Shown here piece after piece: positions 21,490-32,612 of a stretch of 64,000 nt of DNA. Each line of letters opens with the position of its first letter. The stretch's first letter is position 1. This DNA comes from Anthoceros angustus (Eukaryota > Streptophyta > Anthocerotopsida > Anthocerotales > Anthocerotaceae), in the NCBI GenBank assembly GCA_010909165.1, contig MU008175.1, forward strand, positions 983,370 to 1,047,369, read 5' to 3'. A program made the position numbers and the translations under genes. A model generated the notes under the pieces. That model did not search any database and was not told the DNA's origin. It was given only the letters and a program-made list of their open reading frames with translations.

Positions 21490-24400
21490 ATGGGGAGCCT
21501 GGCTCAGATAGGAGCACAGACTCCTTTCTTGGCCAAAGCAGAATTTGATGGCTACTCTCGGGATTACGGGGCTCAGCATTCTTCCTATCATGGACGTCCT
21601 TTGAGGAGTAATTTGCAATGTGGTGCGATCACGTTTTGCCCAGTTAACAAGGTTGTTGGTCTCACGGTTGCTCAACTGAGGAGGAACGCCGTGGACGTCG
21701 TGGATACCCGTCCAGATCTATCCGCTTCCCATAAAGCAGAGAATTCTGTTTCCAGTGTTGTTACGGTGGACAATGACAGCTCTGAGGAGTACACTGTGAT
21801 ACGTGTGAAGGCTTTCAACAAGCCAGCATTTCTGCAAAGGGTGATTTCCACTTTTCAAGACCTCGGTTTGCAGGTGTCCAGAGCTACAATTGACGTTGAA
21901 GATGGAGACTATGTTTCCAAATCCTTCTATCTGACGGACGAGCAGGGGCAGAAGATTCTGAACCCCGCGGATAAGAAGAATATAACAAACGCGTTGCTGT
22001 CGGTCTTGGATGAGGAGCTTCTTTCAGGAAAGGGAAGGGTGCAAAGCCGACCGCTTTCTGTACTCTCCAGGAAAGCAGATGATCTGTTGGGGGCACCGGA
22101 GATGAAACGGAGAACAGAGCTTTTGTACAGCATAGTGGACCAGTATTTGAAGGATGATGTGAGGAGTATACAAAAGAGTATAGTGGATCATGTTGAGTAC
22201 ACGGTTGCTCGGTCACGGTTCAAGTTCGATGACTTTGAGGCCTACCAGGTATTCTCAAAGAAATTGGCGGTTGTGCTGTGCCATGCTGATTCCTTTTCGT
22301 GCTGCCAGTGGTGATTCACACCTTTTGGTCAACACAGATCAAAAGTTCTCACAATCGGTTGAGCAACTTGTGCAGGGTACAGCTTACAGTGTACGAGACC
22401 GTCTCATTGAGAGCTGGAATGATACCCAGCAGTTCTTTAGGGACAAGGACGTGAAACGAGTGTTCTACCTGTCCATGGAGTTCTTGATGGGTGTGTGAGC
22501 TCTGTTTCAACATTCATGTGTCGCTTGCAAGCAGCAGGTGAGACTGGATGACTCTGATCATGCACGTCATGCGTAGGTCGTTCTTTGCTTAACAGCATTT
22601 TCAACCTCGGAATCAAGGATCAATATGCCGAAGCGTTGAGGCAGCTAGGCTACAACTTGGAGGTGCTGGTGGAACAGGTAGGTTTTTGGAAAGAGACTGA
22701 CTTGGCTGGCCACCACTCCTATCAGTAAAAGTATGTTCTCCTCGAAGTGGCAGTATCGTATAAAAGTTGGTTTCCAGCATCTTAGGGAGCTAGTATGCAA
22801 TTGCAGGAAACAATATGGAGAGGCAGCTGCCAAGGATCTGATACTATCAGGGATATCAGATAGTCATACTTTAGATTCAGTAGTAGCATTTGAATTGATT
22901 GGGTGAGCATCTGATGGTCTCCTGGACTTCTCCTTTGAAGCCCTGAGCCCCCATGGAAAGTCGCCATCTCACAAGCCCTGGCATAGAAATCAGTCTAATG
23001 CCTTTGCGTGCAGGAGCGGGATGCTGCCTTGGGCAACGGAGGACTAGGGCGTCTAGCTGCGTGTTTCCTGGATTCTCTTGCAACTCTAGACTATCCAGCT
23101 TGGGGGTACGTGCCTGTCAGCTGAGAGAATCCTGTTCTTGAGTTTTAGGCAATGCTGTGGTTGTGATGGTCCTCTAATGAGAACGGTTGTTTCCGGTTTA
23201 GATACGGGATTCGGTATCAGTATGGCATGTTCAGGCAGACAATTCAAGATGGGTATCAACACGAGCAGCCTGACTACTGGCTGAACTTTGGGAATCCATG
23301 GGAGATTGAGCGGGTGCATGTCACATACTCTGTGCAGGTGAGTATTCTGCTTGATTAACAAGTCGATCCATTTTAAGGTAGAATTCTGTAAACAGGTCTC
23401 TTGTTGAATTTTTGGGTACGTTGTGCTGTGTCCAGTTTTATGGAACGGTAGAAGAAGAGTGGCGCAATGGGAAAAAGCATATGAAATGGGTTCCTGGAGA
23501 AATAGTAAGTCTGGCTACTCCTCGACTCTGGTGTGCTGCACGTATCTTACTCAACTGCTCATTCTGCTTCCTGATGTTTCACATCTGTCTTATGTTAGGT
23601 TGAAGCTGTTGCTTATGACAATCCTATTCCCGGTTATGATACAAACAACACCATAAATATGCGCCTCTGGGCTGCTAAACCAAGTGGAGAGTTTGATCTG
23701 GTAGCAATCCTGGCCCACATTTTCACCATAGCATGTCCAGTCTTATGTAACGGCTCCTTGTGTTGGACCTGGAATTCGTACTGTACTATGGCTTATGAGC
23801 ACTTTGTGTACTTGGATAGCAATCATTCAATACAGGGGATTATGTGAATGCTATCCTCAGTAAACAGCGAGCGGAGACCATCAGCAGCATCCTTTATCCG
23901 GATGATCGAACTTATCAGGTCTGTTGCAGATGCGCGTGGTGGTTCAAGTCGAGCTACAGCTATGTGTTTTCTAACATTGTGAGAGCTCTATGACAACTCA
24001 TCATGTCTCAGGCAAGTGTTTGATGGCATGCTTTTGCAGGGTAAGGAGCTTAGGTTGAAACAGCAGCACTTTTTTGTCTCGGCGTCCCTGCAGGACGTGG
24101 TTCGACGATACAAGGACCACCATCCAACTTTTGATGAGTTCCCTGATAAAGTAAGGAACTGCATCATGTCCTTTTCATTGCATTTGTAACCAACCATCAG
24201 TGAGCTTATGTGCATGAACATTGAGCAATCAATTCTGATTCACAACTGTCTTCTCGTTTCTCAACAGGTCGCCTTGCAACTCAATGATACCCATCCAATC
24301 ATTGGGGTGCCAGAACTAATGCGTCTTTTAGTGGATGTTGAGGAGCTTGAGTGGAGCAAAGCCTGGAAAATCACCACACATGTTTTCTCTTTCACGGTGC

Positions 24401-27073
24401 ACACTGTACTTCCAGAGGCACTGGAGAAGTGGCAAGTGGAGCTTCTAGAAAAAGTTCTACCACGCCATCTGCAGGTACCAAAGTTCTGGCCAAGCTGGTT
24501 TGTGATCTTCTGTTAGGTGTGTGAGATCCTTTTGCTCCGTGAGTTTCTGCAGTGCAGATTGGCATAATAGAATTTCGCTGGTTGCTGTCCTGTTCATAGT
24601 ATTCTTTTCTGCTCAAGGGGCAACTTTTTCAGATCGCGTAATCAAATGGATGTCGTGGCTAGTTGTTATGGTACATTTGAGAAACTTGTCTTGTGCTTCG
24701 GTTGTGTACTGATATGTCCTGTTCTGTTTCCTTTAGATCATTTACGAGATCAATTTCCAGTTTCTTGAAGAGCTGAAGAAGAAAATTGGAAATGACTATG
24801 ACCGTTTGGCTAGAATGTCTATCATTGAGGAAGGAGAAAAAAAGGTTTGCACTGCATCTTACATGAAAGCTCTGTTACTGCACTTGTGAGTTTTTGATTA
24901 ATGCTTTCGAACTCTTCTAACCGATTGCCTATCATTCCTTGTGCTTATAGCAGACCGTCAGAATGGCAACACTGGGTCTGGTAGCATGTCACGCAGTTAA
25001 TGGTGTAGCTGAAATCCACTCTCAGCACCTCAAGCAGAACATCTTCAAGGCATGATACCTTCTGCTGCACAACAGTTTTGGAACTAATGCCCAAAGTTGC
25101 ATAGCCTCTACCAATTGCTCTTCCTCAGATAGTGCTCGATGAAGAATGCTCATATACTGCATGCTCTCTCCGTACAGGACTTTTTCGACATCTGGCCTCA
25201 AAAATTTCACAACAAGACGAACGGCGTCACTCAGGTTTGATCTTGCTGGGGCTTCTTTTCATTTGGGAAGCCAAGATTTGCGGATGTGGTGCACCGACGT
25301 TATCCCTTCTCCCTTGTGGGCTGCGCTTGGAAAAACCTGACATGGAATTCCATGATGTTCCAAATAGCGGCGATGGCTAGCGTTCTCCAACCCAGGATTA
25401 CGGGAGGTTATAACCAGGTGGCTGGGTACAGAGTCTTGGATTACCAATCTAGATTTGCTACTGGGGCTTAAGGAGCATGCGAATGATCCCCACTTACAAC
25501 AGGAGTGGTTCCAGGTACTGAAATTATGAGGGCGTGCGTCTCTGCTACTAGTCAGATCACATCTTGACACCGTCATTGTGTCAGGTTCGGCGCCATAACA
25601 AGAAGAGGCTGGCAAGATATATTGAAAAGCTAACGGGCGTGAAGGTACTTGGAGTGCACTACCGGGTCCATCTGCATGATATGATACTGTGACTAACCTC
25701 AGCTGTCCAATTCAGGTGAGCATCGATGCAATGTTCGACGTCCAGGCTAAGCGCATTCACGAGTACAAAAGGCAGCTTCTTAATGTGCTGAGCATCATCC
25801 ACCGCTATGACTGCATAAAGGTGAAGCCCGGCTCTACGTAACCAAGTCCTGCAATCTGTCCAAAGAACTTGGAAGTCTGAATCCAGGTCTGTTGTCATTG
25901 ATCCTTGCAAGTATTTTGTTGTAGAACTTGTCCCCTGAAGAGAGGAGACGTGTCGTCCCTCGCGTCAGCATTTTTGGTGGAAAAGCTGCTCCAGGTTATG
26001 AGGTCGCGAGGGTGATAGTCAAGTTAATACATGCAATTAGCAAAATTATCAACAGTGATCCAGACGTTGGGGATCTTCTGAAAGTGGTGAGTGCGATCCT
26101 TGCAGTTGTGTGAGATGGTTATAGTTCATTCTGTGTGATTCTTGCTGCTGTGTATTCACGGCTCCTTGTACACACAGGTGTTCATTCCGGATTACAACGT
26201 GTCGGTTGCAGAGCTAATCATACCTGCTAGTGATCTGTCTCAACACATAAGGTTAGTGCCGAATTGTTTGAAGGAAAGCTCTTTCTTACTCTCAATCTCC
26301 TTGGAACGATTTTCTGACATCCACTCACTGGCCCCCAGTCTGGCTGGCAATGAAGCGTCAGGAACGAGTATTATGAAATTCGCGATGAATGGCTGTATTA
26401 TCCTTGGTACAATGGATGGGGCAAACGTTGAGATTCGGGATGAGATAGGGGGGGAGAATATGGTAAACAAATTGCGAGTTTCTGCTGAGTCATTCCGGTA
26501 CAGGACCACATAGCAGACATATAAAGTTTCGCTGTGTTTTGCAGTTTATCTTCGGTGTAACAGCAGACCAAGTGCCTCAACTCCGAGAGGAACGACGGAA
26601 CTTTAATCCTCCTCTCGAGTTTCTCCGGGTTGTTGGGTAAGTGTCCCTGTGCAAGTACTTCAACTGTGACTCTTAGCGTCGTTTAACTTTTTCCTCGTAC
26701 GCAGAATGATCCGCAGTGGGGTGTTTGGGCATCAAGAATTATTTGGGCCATTGTGCGATACCTTGGATGGGCAAGGTGGAGATTTCTACCTCCTAGGAAA
26801 TGACTTTGCAAGCTACTTGGAGGCACAGGTACGGAACTTTTGGTGTCTCCGCTACTTCCCTTTGATGACCGTCAGCAGGCATGTGCTTCTAAAAGTTCTT
26901 AAACGACGCGTCGTTGGCAGGCTGCTGTTGACAAAGCTTTCGTCGATCGCGCTCGCTGGTTGAAAATGAGTATCTTGAGCACCGCGTCTTCGGGAAAGTT
27001 CAGCAGCGACCGAACGATACGGGAGTTTGCGGAGGACATATGGGGTGTTAAACCATTAAAGCGTCCGATATAG
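21490..27073 (+). CDS. Alpha-glucan phosphorylase with N-terminal ACT-like domain
   Basis: Releases glucose 1-phosphate from starch or maltodextrin chains using pyridoxal phosphate. Exons: 21490-22248, 22376-22490, 22577-22677, 23014-23105, 23202-23337, 23436-23504, 23599-23700, 23820-23918, 24040-24150, 24268-24474, 24737-24844, 24954-25049, 25178-25234, 25368-25514, 25585-25644, 25716-25820, 25925-26086, 26178-26251, 26339-26462, 26545-26636, 26705-26828 and 26921-27073 (1030 residues). Exon 1 holds about 95 residues resembling a transit peptide, then an ACT-like fold at residues 98-180 ([37 protein letters not shown]). The phosphorylase domain runs from about residue 215 to the end: [63 protein letters not shown], and the PLP lysine in [10 protein letters not shown] (usual Asn before MK is Ile). 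The 80-residue insertion of plastid Pho1 is absent. The exon-12 donor is GC. Confidence 0.9.
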
Positions 27074-27354
27074 ATGCTGTGGTACCATGAAGAATCTGAT
27101 CCATTGAAGCCTATGAGTGTCCGGTTAATTTCGGACGTTAAAGGTAATAGGGAGTAGCTAGTACCTTTTACTGTATATTCATTTAGGCTTTATTTATTGG
27201 TGGGATACTTAAGTATTTCTGTTTTAGATGCAACTCTGCGTTACCGCGAGGAAGGAACATTTATTTAGGTTTTAGACGCAAGTCTTCTTGCCTCAAGAAA
27301 AGAATTGACCTATTCCCTGGTGTACACACTTGAGCCCTGGCAAGTTCTCCCATC

Positions 27355-30236
27355 TCATGGTCGACCCTTACAACTGCAAGAACCAGCTGCAAATCGATGC
27401 ACACGGTAGCCATCACTTACAACAATCTCTCTCTTCTCAAGCCTTGACATGATCTCCGTGGAACTATGGCAGTCACTGCACATGCGTAGATTCTTTGTTA
27501 CCAGCAGAGGTGTGCCACTCGGCGTGTTCAAGAGGCCAAATGCCAGAGCTAGCTTCTCAGCGTGCCCACAAAGTGCAGCTTCCTTTTCCTTCTCACACAT
27601 TGTCTTAAACACCAACTTTGTGTGCGGTACGTGGCCTCCTTCCTCCTTCAGTCGCAGATTTGTACTCTCTACCTGAAGTGCAATATCCTCTCTCCTTTCT
27701 CCCACCAGAAATCGATGTACCTGCTTATTCACCTCTATGCTCGCCACTGCAGGTTTCTTGTTAGCGCCTGCTACCACTCTCTGTGTTTCAAGCCTGCCTA
27801 CATCGGTCCACCTACCGGCCTCAGCGTAGGCGTTGGCCATTAGCACATATGCGGGCGCATCCTGGGGGTCCAGCCTAACAATGCTTTCGAAACACCACAC
27901 CGCCCTCTCTATGTCACCATGACTTTTGCAGGCATTCAACAAAGACCTCAACCCCACAACATTACTTTGGCCCTCACAGGACAAAAGCATCTTCTCTGCC
28001 TCATTTAAATGGCCCGCACGCCCAAGAAGATCAATCATGCAAGTGTAATGCTCAATAGTTGGTTTGATGCCATGCTGTTCAGTCATGGAATCAAAGTGCT
28101 TGCGGCCCTCGTCAACCAGTCCCTCATGACTACATGCTACTAGAAGGCAAGTAAAAGTCGCACTATCAGGCTGAATACCAGCAACTAACATCTCCTCAAA
28201 ACAAGCTAGAGCTCTGTGACCATCATCACAAGTACCATATCCAGATATTAGGGCATTCCATGTCACCACATCCTTTGCGGCCAAGCTTTCAAACACCCGC
28301 CGTGCATCTTTAAGTTCACCACATTTTGCATACATGTCCACCAGGCAGGTGCCCACCAGTATGTCATCCAGCAGTCCTCTTTCGACAATCTGTGAGTGCA
28401 GCTGCCTGCCCTTCTGTAAGGCACCAGTGCTTGCACAGGCCTTCAGAAGGCAAGCAAAAGTAACATGGTTAGCCAAAATCAGGCCCTCCTGCTCCATTTG
28501 TCCATACACAACAAGTGCCTCTTGTCCGAGCCCTTGCTGTGCATACCCAGCTATCAGGGCATTCCATGTCACCACATCCTTCGTGGCCAAGCTGTCAAAA
28601 ACCTGGCGTGCATCTTTAAGTTCACCACATTTTGCGTACATGTCCACCAGGCAGGTGCCCACCAGTATGTCATCCAGCAGTCCTCTTTCGACAATCTGTG
28701 AGTGCAGCTGCCTGCCCTTCTGTAAGGCACCAGTGCTTGCACAGGCCTTCAGAAGGCAAAAGTAACATGGTTAGCCAAAATCAGGCCCTCCTGCTCCATT
28801 TGTCCATACACAACAAGTGCCTCATGTCCCAGCCCTTGCTGGGCATACCCAGCAATCAGCACCGTCCATGTCACCACATCCTTTGTGGCCAAGCTTTCAA
28901 AAACCTGGCGTGCATCTTCCAGTTCACCACATTTTGCATACATGTCCACCAGGCAGGTGCCCACCAGTATGTCATCCAGCAGTCCTCTTTCCACAATCTG
29001 TGAGTGCAGCTGCCTGCCCTTCTGTAAGGCACCAGTGCTTGCACAGGCCTTCAGAAGGCAAGCAAAAGTAACATGGTTACCCAAAGTCAGGCCCTCCAGC
29101 TCCATTTGTCCATACACAACAAGCGCCTCATGTCCCAGTCCTTGCTGTGCATACCCAGCAATCAGCGCCGTCCATGTCACCACATCCTTCCTGGCCAAGC
29201 TTTCAAAAACTTGGCGTGCATCTTGCAGTTCCCCACATTTTGCATACATGTCCACCAGGCAGTTGCCCACCAGTATATCATCCACCAGTCCTCTTTCCAC
29301 AATCTGCGAATGCAGCTGCCTGCCCTTCTGTAAGGCACCAGTGCTTGCACAGGCCTTCAGAAGGCAAGCAAAAGTAACATGGTCAGCCATAATCAGGCCC
29401 TCCTGTTCCATTTGTCCGTACAGATTAAGCGCCTCCGGGCCAACTCCTTGCTGCGTATACCCAGATATCAGAGCATTCCAGGTCACCACATCCTTTGTGC
29501 CCATGCTGTCAAAAACCTTCCGTGCATTGTGCAGTTCACCACATTTTGCGTACATGTCCACCAGGCAGGTGCTAACAAACAGGTCAACACGAATGCCACT
29601 GTGCAATACATCATAGTGCACTTTTCTCCCAGATTCCAAGTCGGAGGCCAATGCACAAGCTTGTAGGGCAGCTATGAAGACGTGAGCATCCGCCTTCACT
29701 CCTGACATCCGCATCTCATGGTACAGTTGTATGGCCTCGTTTGGTTTCCCATGTTTAGCATGTGCAGAGATGATGGAAGACCACATGAAAACATCTGGTT
29801 TGCCTACCCTGGTGAACACATCCATGGCCTCCTGTAGCCTACCCCCACATGCATACATACGCAAAATATGGTTGCCCAAAAATGCATTCGACTCGTACCC
29901 AAGTTTAACAGTGAGATCATGAACTCGTCGCCCCACAACCACATCCTTCTTCGCTGTACACAGTTTCAGCACAGTGTAGAACAGAGACAGAGAAATGGCA
30001 GAGTCTGTCTGCGCCAGACATTCCAGGGCTCCAACGGCCTCAGAAAGCTTCCCCTGCTGACTTAACATGCTCACGGTTCCAGCCGTCACGACGCCCATTT
30101 CGGATCCTGCACGGCTGCCACGTTCAGGCTGATCCTGAAAGCTCGACTTGGAAGGAGAGGCACCATGACCCATCTGCATATCCAAAAAAACGAGCTGCTC
30201 ATCAACCCAAGCTGGCTTAACATGCTGTTTAACCAC
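27355..30236 (-). CDS. DYW-type PPR protein ending in GRP (array unit E), one 4-nt frameshift
   Basis: Organelle RNA-editing factor of the PLS class, intronless. The frame 30236 to 28749 gives an N-terminal L-S-P set and several PLS triplets; after a 4-nt deletion near 28757 (relative to sister repeats) the frame 28662 to 27355 continues without a gap. The S motifs read [12 protein letters not shown], the L motifs HVTFACLLKACASTGALQKG and the P motifs [15 protein letters not shown]. Then come P2-L2-S2 (TFTCLLVACSHEGL; MIDLLGRAGHL), E1 and E2 with an NKKPAVASIEV segment, and a DYW deaminase domain with HAEKLALAFGLL (zinc His plus catalytic Glu) and CSDCH (zinc Cys pair), ending CSCKGRP instead of DYW. 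Total is about 960 residues. The PDF leader just upstream is frame-disrupted. The GRP ending and KKP segment fit the DYW:KP class linked to U-to-C editing. Probably mitochondrial or plastid. Confidence 0.85.
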
Positions 30237-30640
30237 AGGACCTCGCCGGACCCCTTACGCCGGAAGTCAGGCGGGAGCTCTTCTTATCTCGTCTGTTGTC
30301 CCACCACATGGTAGGGAAAAAATTGTTGCCACAAGTGCTCCTGCTCCTGGCGACGACCATCGCTGGAAAATCCGTCCCCACCACATTTTCTCGGAAGTGG
30401 AAGTGCTGGGCTTCCACTGCTGCACCTGGAGGCTTGGTTTTGCCAGGGTTGACTCCTAGATGAGGTGAGCAGGAGCTCCAATCCTGTACACACACCAATT
30501 TGTTGGGTCCACGGTCCGGTGGCCATCGTTCAGGGACCGCTGTTGGAAAGTCTAACAGGAGATTGCAGATGTTGAGTACAAGCTGAGGAAGTGCAGACGG
30601 ATGGCAAAAGGCGTTATGGTTAAGGAATTTTGAAAACAAA
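30229..30640 (-). pseudogene. Frame-disrupted PDF-motif leader of unit E
   Basis: The 5' part of unit E. Pieces of the PDF motif are present but in different frames: HLWQQFF in one, WWDNRRDKKSS in another and KPAWVDEQLVFLD in the frame of the PPR ORF. Compared with the intact copy at 31760-31933, short deletions of a few bases around 30285-30320 cause the shifts. A frame starting with Met near 30639 (MFSKFLNHNAF) recurs in unit D near 32285 and may be the original start. Confidence 0.6.
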
Positions 30641-32285
30641 GTCCTATCATAACTTGTTTGGCTAAATCACTGTGTTTGGGCTCTCCTCCAGATTATATCA
30701 GTCCAAACATGCCAATCATTTCGTTCCAAACAGAGAGAAACGATCACCTATCCAATGAAATGAAATTCATTTGATTCCGATTAGGTCTCTCTGTTACAAG
30801 AGGTGATCTCATGATTGGCATCCATGTCCAGTTTGGGCAGGGATGGAAGCAAGCCACACGCTCCAAATTGCACACCCAAGAAAAATTTTCTCTGGCGTAT
30901 ACATTTGATTCTTCACTGATCTCACGGTCGACCCTTACAACACAACCAGCTGCGAATCGATGCACACGGTACCCATCCCTTACAACAATGTCTCTGTTCA
31001 AGCCTTGACATGATCTCCGTGGAACTGTGGCAGTCACTGCACATGCGTAGATTCTTCGTTACCACCAGAGGTGTCCCACTCAGGTGTTCAAGAGACCAAA
31101 CGAGCTAGCTTCTCAGCATGCCCACAAAGCGCATCTTCCTTTTCCTTCTCACACAGTGGCTTCAACACCAACTTTGTGTGAGGTACGTGGCCTCCTTCCT
31201 GCTTCAGACGTGCATTCGTGCTCTCTACCTTAAGCGCAATATCCTCTCTTTCTCCCACCCAAATCTATGTACCTGCTTCTTCACCTCAATGGTCGCCACT
31301 GCAGGTTTCTTGTTAGCTCCTGCTACCATTCTCTGTGTTTCAATCCTGTCTACATCCACCTACCTGCATCTGCATAGGCATTGGCCATGAGCACATATGC
31401 AGACGCCCCTGAGGTCCAGCCTAACAATGCTTTCAAAACACCACATCGCCCTCTCTATATCCCCGTGACTTTTGCAGGCATTCAACAAAGACGTCAAGCC
31501 CACAACATTACTTTGGCTCACATGATAATAGCATCTTCTCTGCCTCATCTAAATGGCCTGCACGCCCAAGAAGATCAATCATGCAATTGTAATGCTCAAT
31601 AGTAGGTTTGATGCCATGCTGTTCAGCCATGGAATCAAAGTGCTTGCGACCCTCATGGACCAGTCCCTCATGACTGCATGCTACTAGAAGGCAAGTAAAA
31701 GCATCAGGCTGATCCTGAAAGCTCGACTTGGAAGGAGAGGCACCATGACCCATCTGCATATCCAAAAAAACGAGCTGCTCATCAACCCAAGCTGGTTTGA
31801 GTATGCTGTTTAACCACAGGACCTCGCCGGACTCCTTACGCTGGAAGTCAGGCGAACGGGAGCCCTTCTTATCTCGTCTGTTATCCCACCACAGGGTAGG
31901 GTCCAGAAAAAATTGTTGCCACAAGTGCTCCTGCTCCTGGCGACGACCATCGCTGGAAAATCCGTCCCCATCCACATGTTTTCTCGGAAGTGGAAGTGCT
32001 GGGCTGCTTCCACTGCTGCACCTGGGGGCTTGGTTGGTTGCCAGGGTTCGACTCCCTGCCGTGAGGTGAGCGGGAGCTCCACTGAGAATCCCTGTACACA
32101 CACCAATTTGTTGGGCGCACAACGGGTCTGGTTGCCATACTGTGGACATTTTGCAGGGACCGCTGTTGGACGATAAGTCTAACAGGAGATTGTTCCAGAT
32201 GTTGAGTACAAACACATTCTGGAGGGAAGTGCAGACGGTTTTTTATTGGCAAAAAGGCGTTATGGTTAAGGAATTTTGAAAACAA
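30640..32285 (-). pseudogene. PPR array unit D: PDF leader joined directly to P2-E-DYW remnants
   Basis: A unit from which the whole PLS tract has been removed. The leader and intact PDF motif (32285-31760) run straight into the P2/L2/S2 region (31712-31510); the deletion junction lies at 31704-31712 within a shared tcaggctga. The E and DYW parts (31548 down to about 30960) are split by frameshifts, and only fragments such as VVRDGYRVHRFAAG remain. The trailing non-coding part (about 30640-30960) is repeated downstream of unit C1 at 32270-32600, showing that the amplified unit includes flanking DNA. Confidence 0.75.
31508..32215 (-). CDS. ORF with intact OSB-type PDF motif fused to PPR remnant
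   Basis: A 235-residue open frame inside unit D. Residues about 95-152 match the PDF motif of plant organellar single-stranded DNA-binding (OSB) proteins: LWQQFFLDPTLWWDNR, then SPDFQRKESGEVLWL, then KPAWVDEQL. PPR-like P2, L2 and S2 motifs follow (FTCLLVACSHEGL; MIDLLGRAGHLDEAE) before the frame ends. In OSB proteins this motif binds single-stranded nucleic acid, often beside an OB fold; no OB fold is seen here. If expressed it would be a short PDF-PPR protein without a deaminase. More probably it is a relic that preserves the ancestral N-terminus of the family. Confidence 0.7.
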   Translation of the reverse strand: MFVLNIWNNLLLDLSSNSGPCKMSTVWQPDPLCAQQIGVCTGILSGAPAHLTAGSRTLATNQAPRCSSGSSPALPLPRKHVDGDGFSSDGRRQEQEHLWQQFFLDPTLWWDNRRDKKGSRSPDFQRKESGEVLWLNSILKPAWVDEQLVFLDMQMGHGASPSKSSFQDQPDAFTCLLVACSHEGLVHEGRKHFDSMAEQHGIKPTIEHYNCMIDLLGRAGHLDEAEKMLLSCEPK

Positions 32286-32612
32286 AGTCCTATCATAACT
32301 TGTTTGGCTAAATCACTGTGTTTGGGCTCTCCTCCCATGATTATATCAGTCCAAACATGCGCCAATCATTTCGTTCCAAACAGAGAGAAACGATCACCTA
32401 TCCAATGAAATGAAATTCATTTGATTCCGATTAGGTCTCTCTGTTACAAGAGGTGTATCTCAGGGCCCTGATTGGCCATCCAACACAATGTCGCAGTTTG
32501 GGCAGGGATGGAATTAGGCAAGCGTACAAGACGCTTTCCCTCAGAAATATTAAAGCCACACCCAAGAAAAAAGAAATTTTCTCTGGCGTATACATTTGAT
32601 TCTTCACTGATC

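Noticed and set aside
22800-22900. Possible extra phosphorylase exon (cag followed by gaaacaatatggagagg)
   Set aside because: Exons on both sides join in frame without it, and the inserted residues do not fit the family alignment.
28334-29616. Several plus-strand ORFs rich in Ser/Pro/His over the PPR array
   Set aside because: Reverse complements of the PPR triplets; they repeat because the PPRs repeat.
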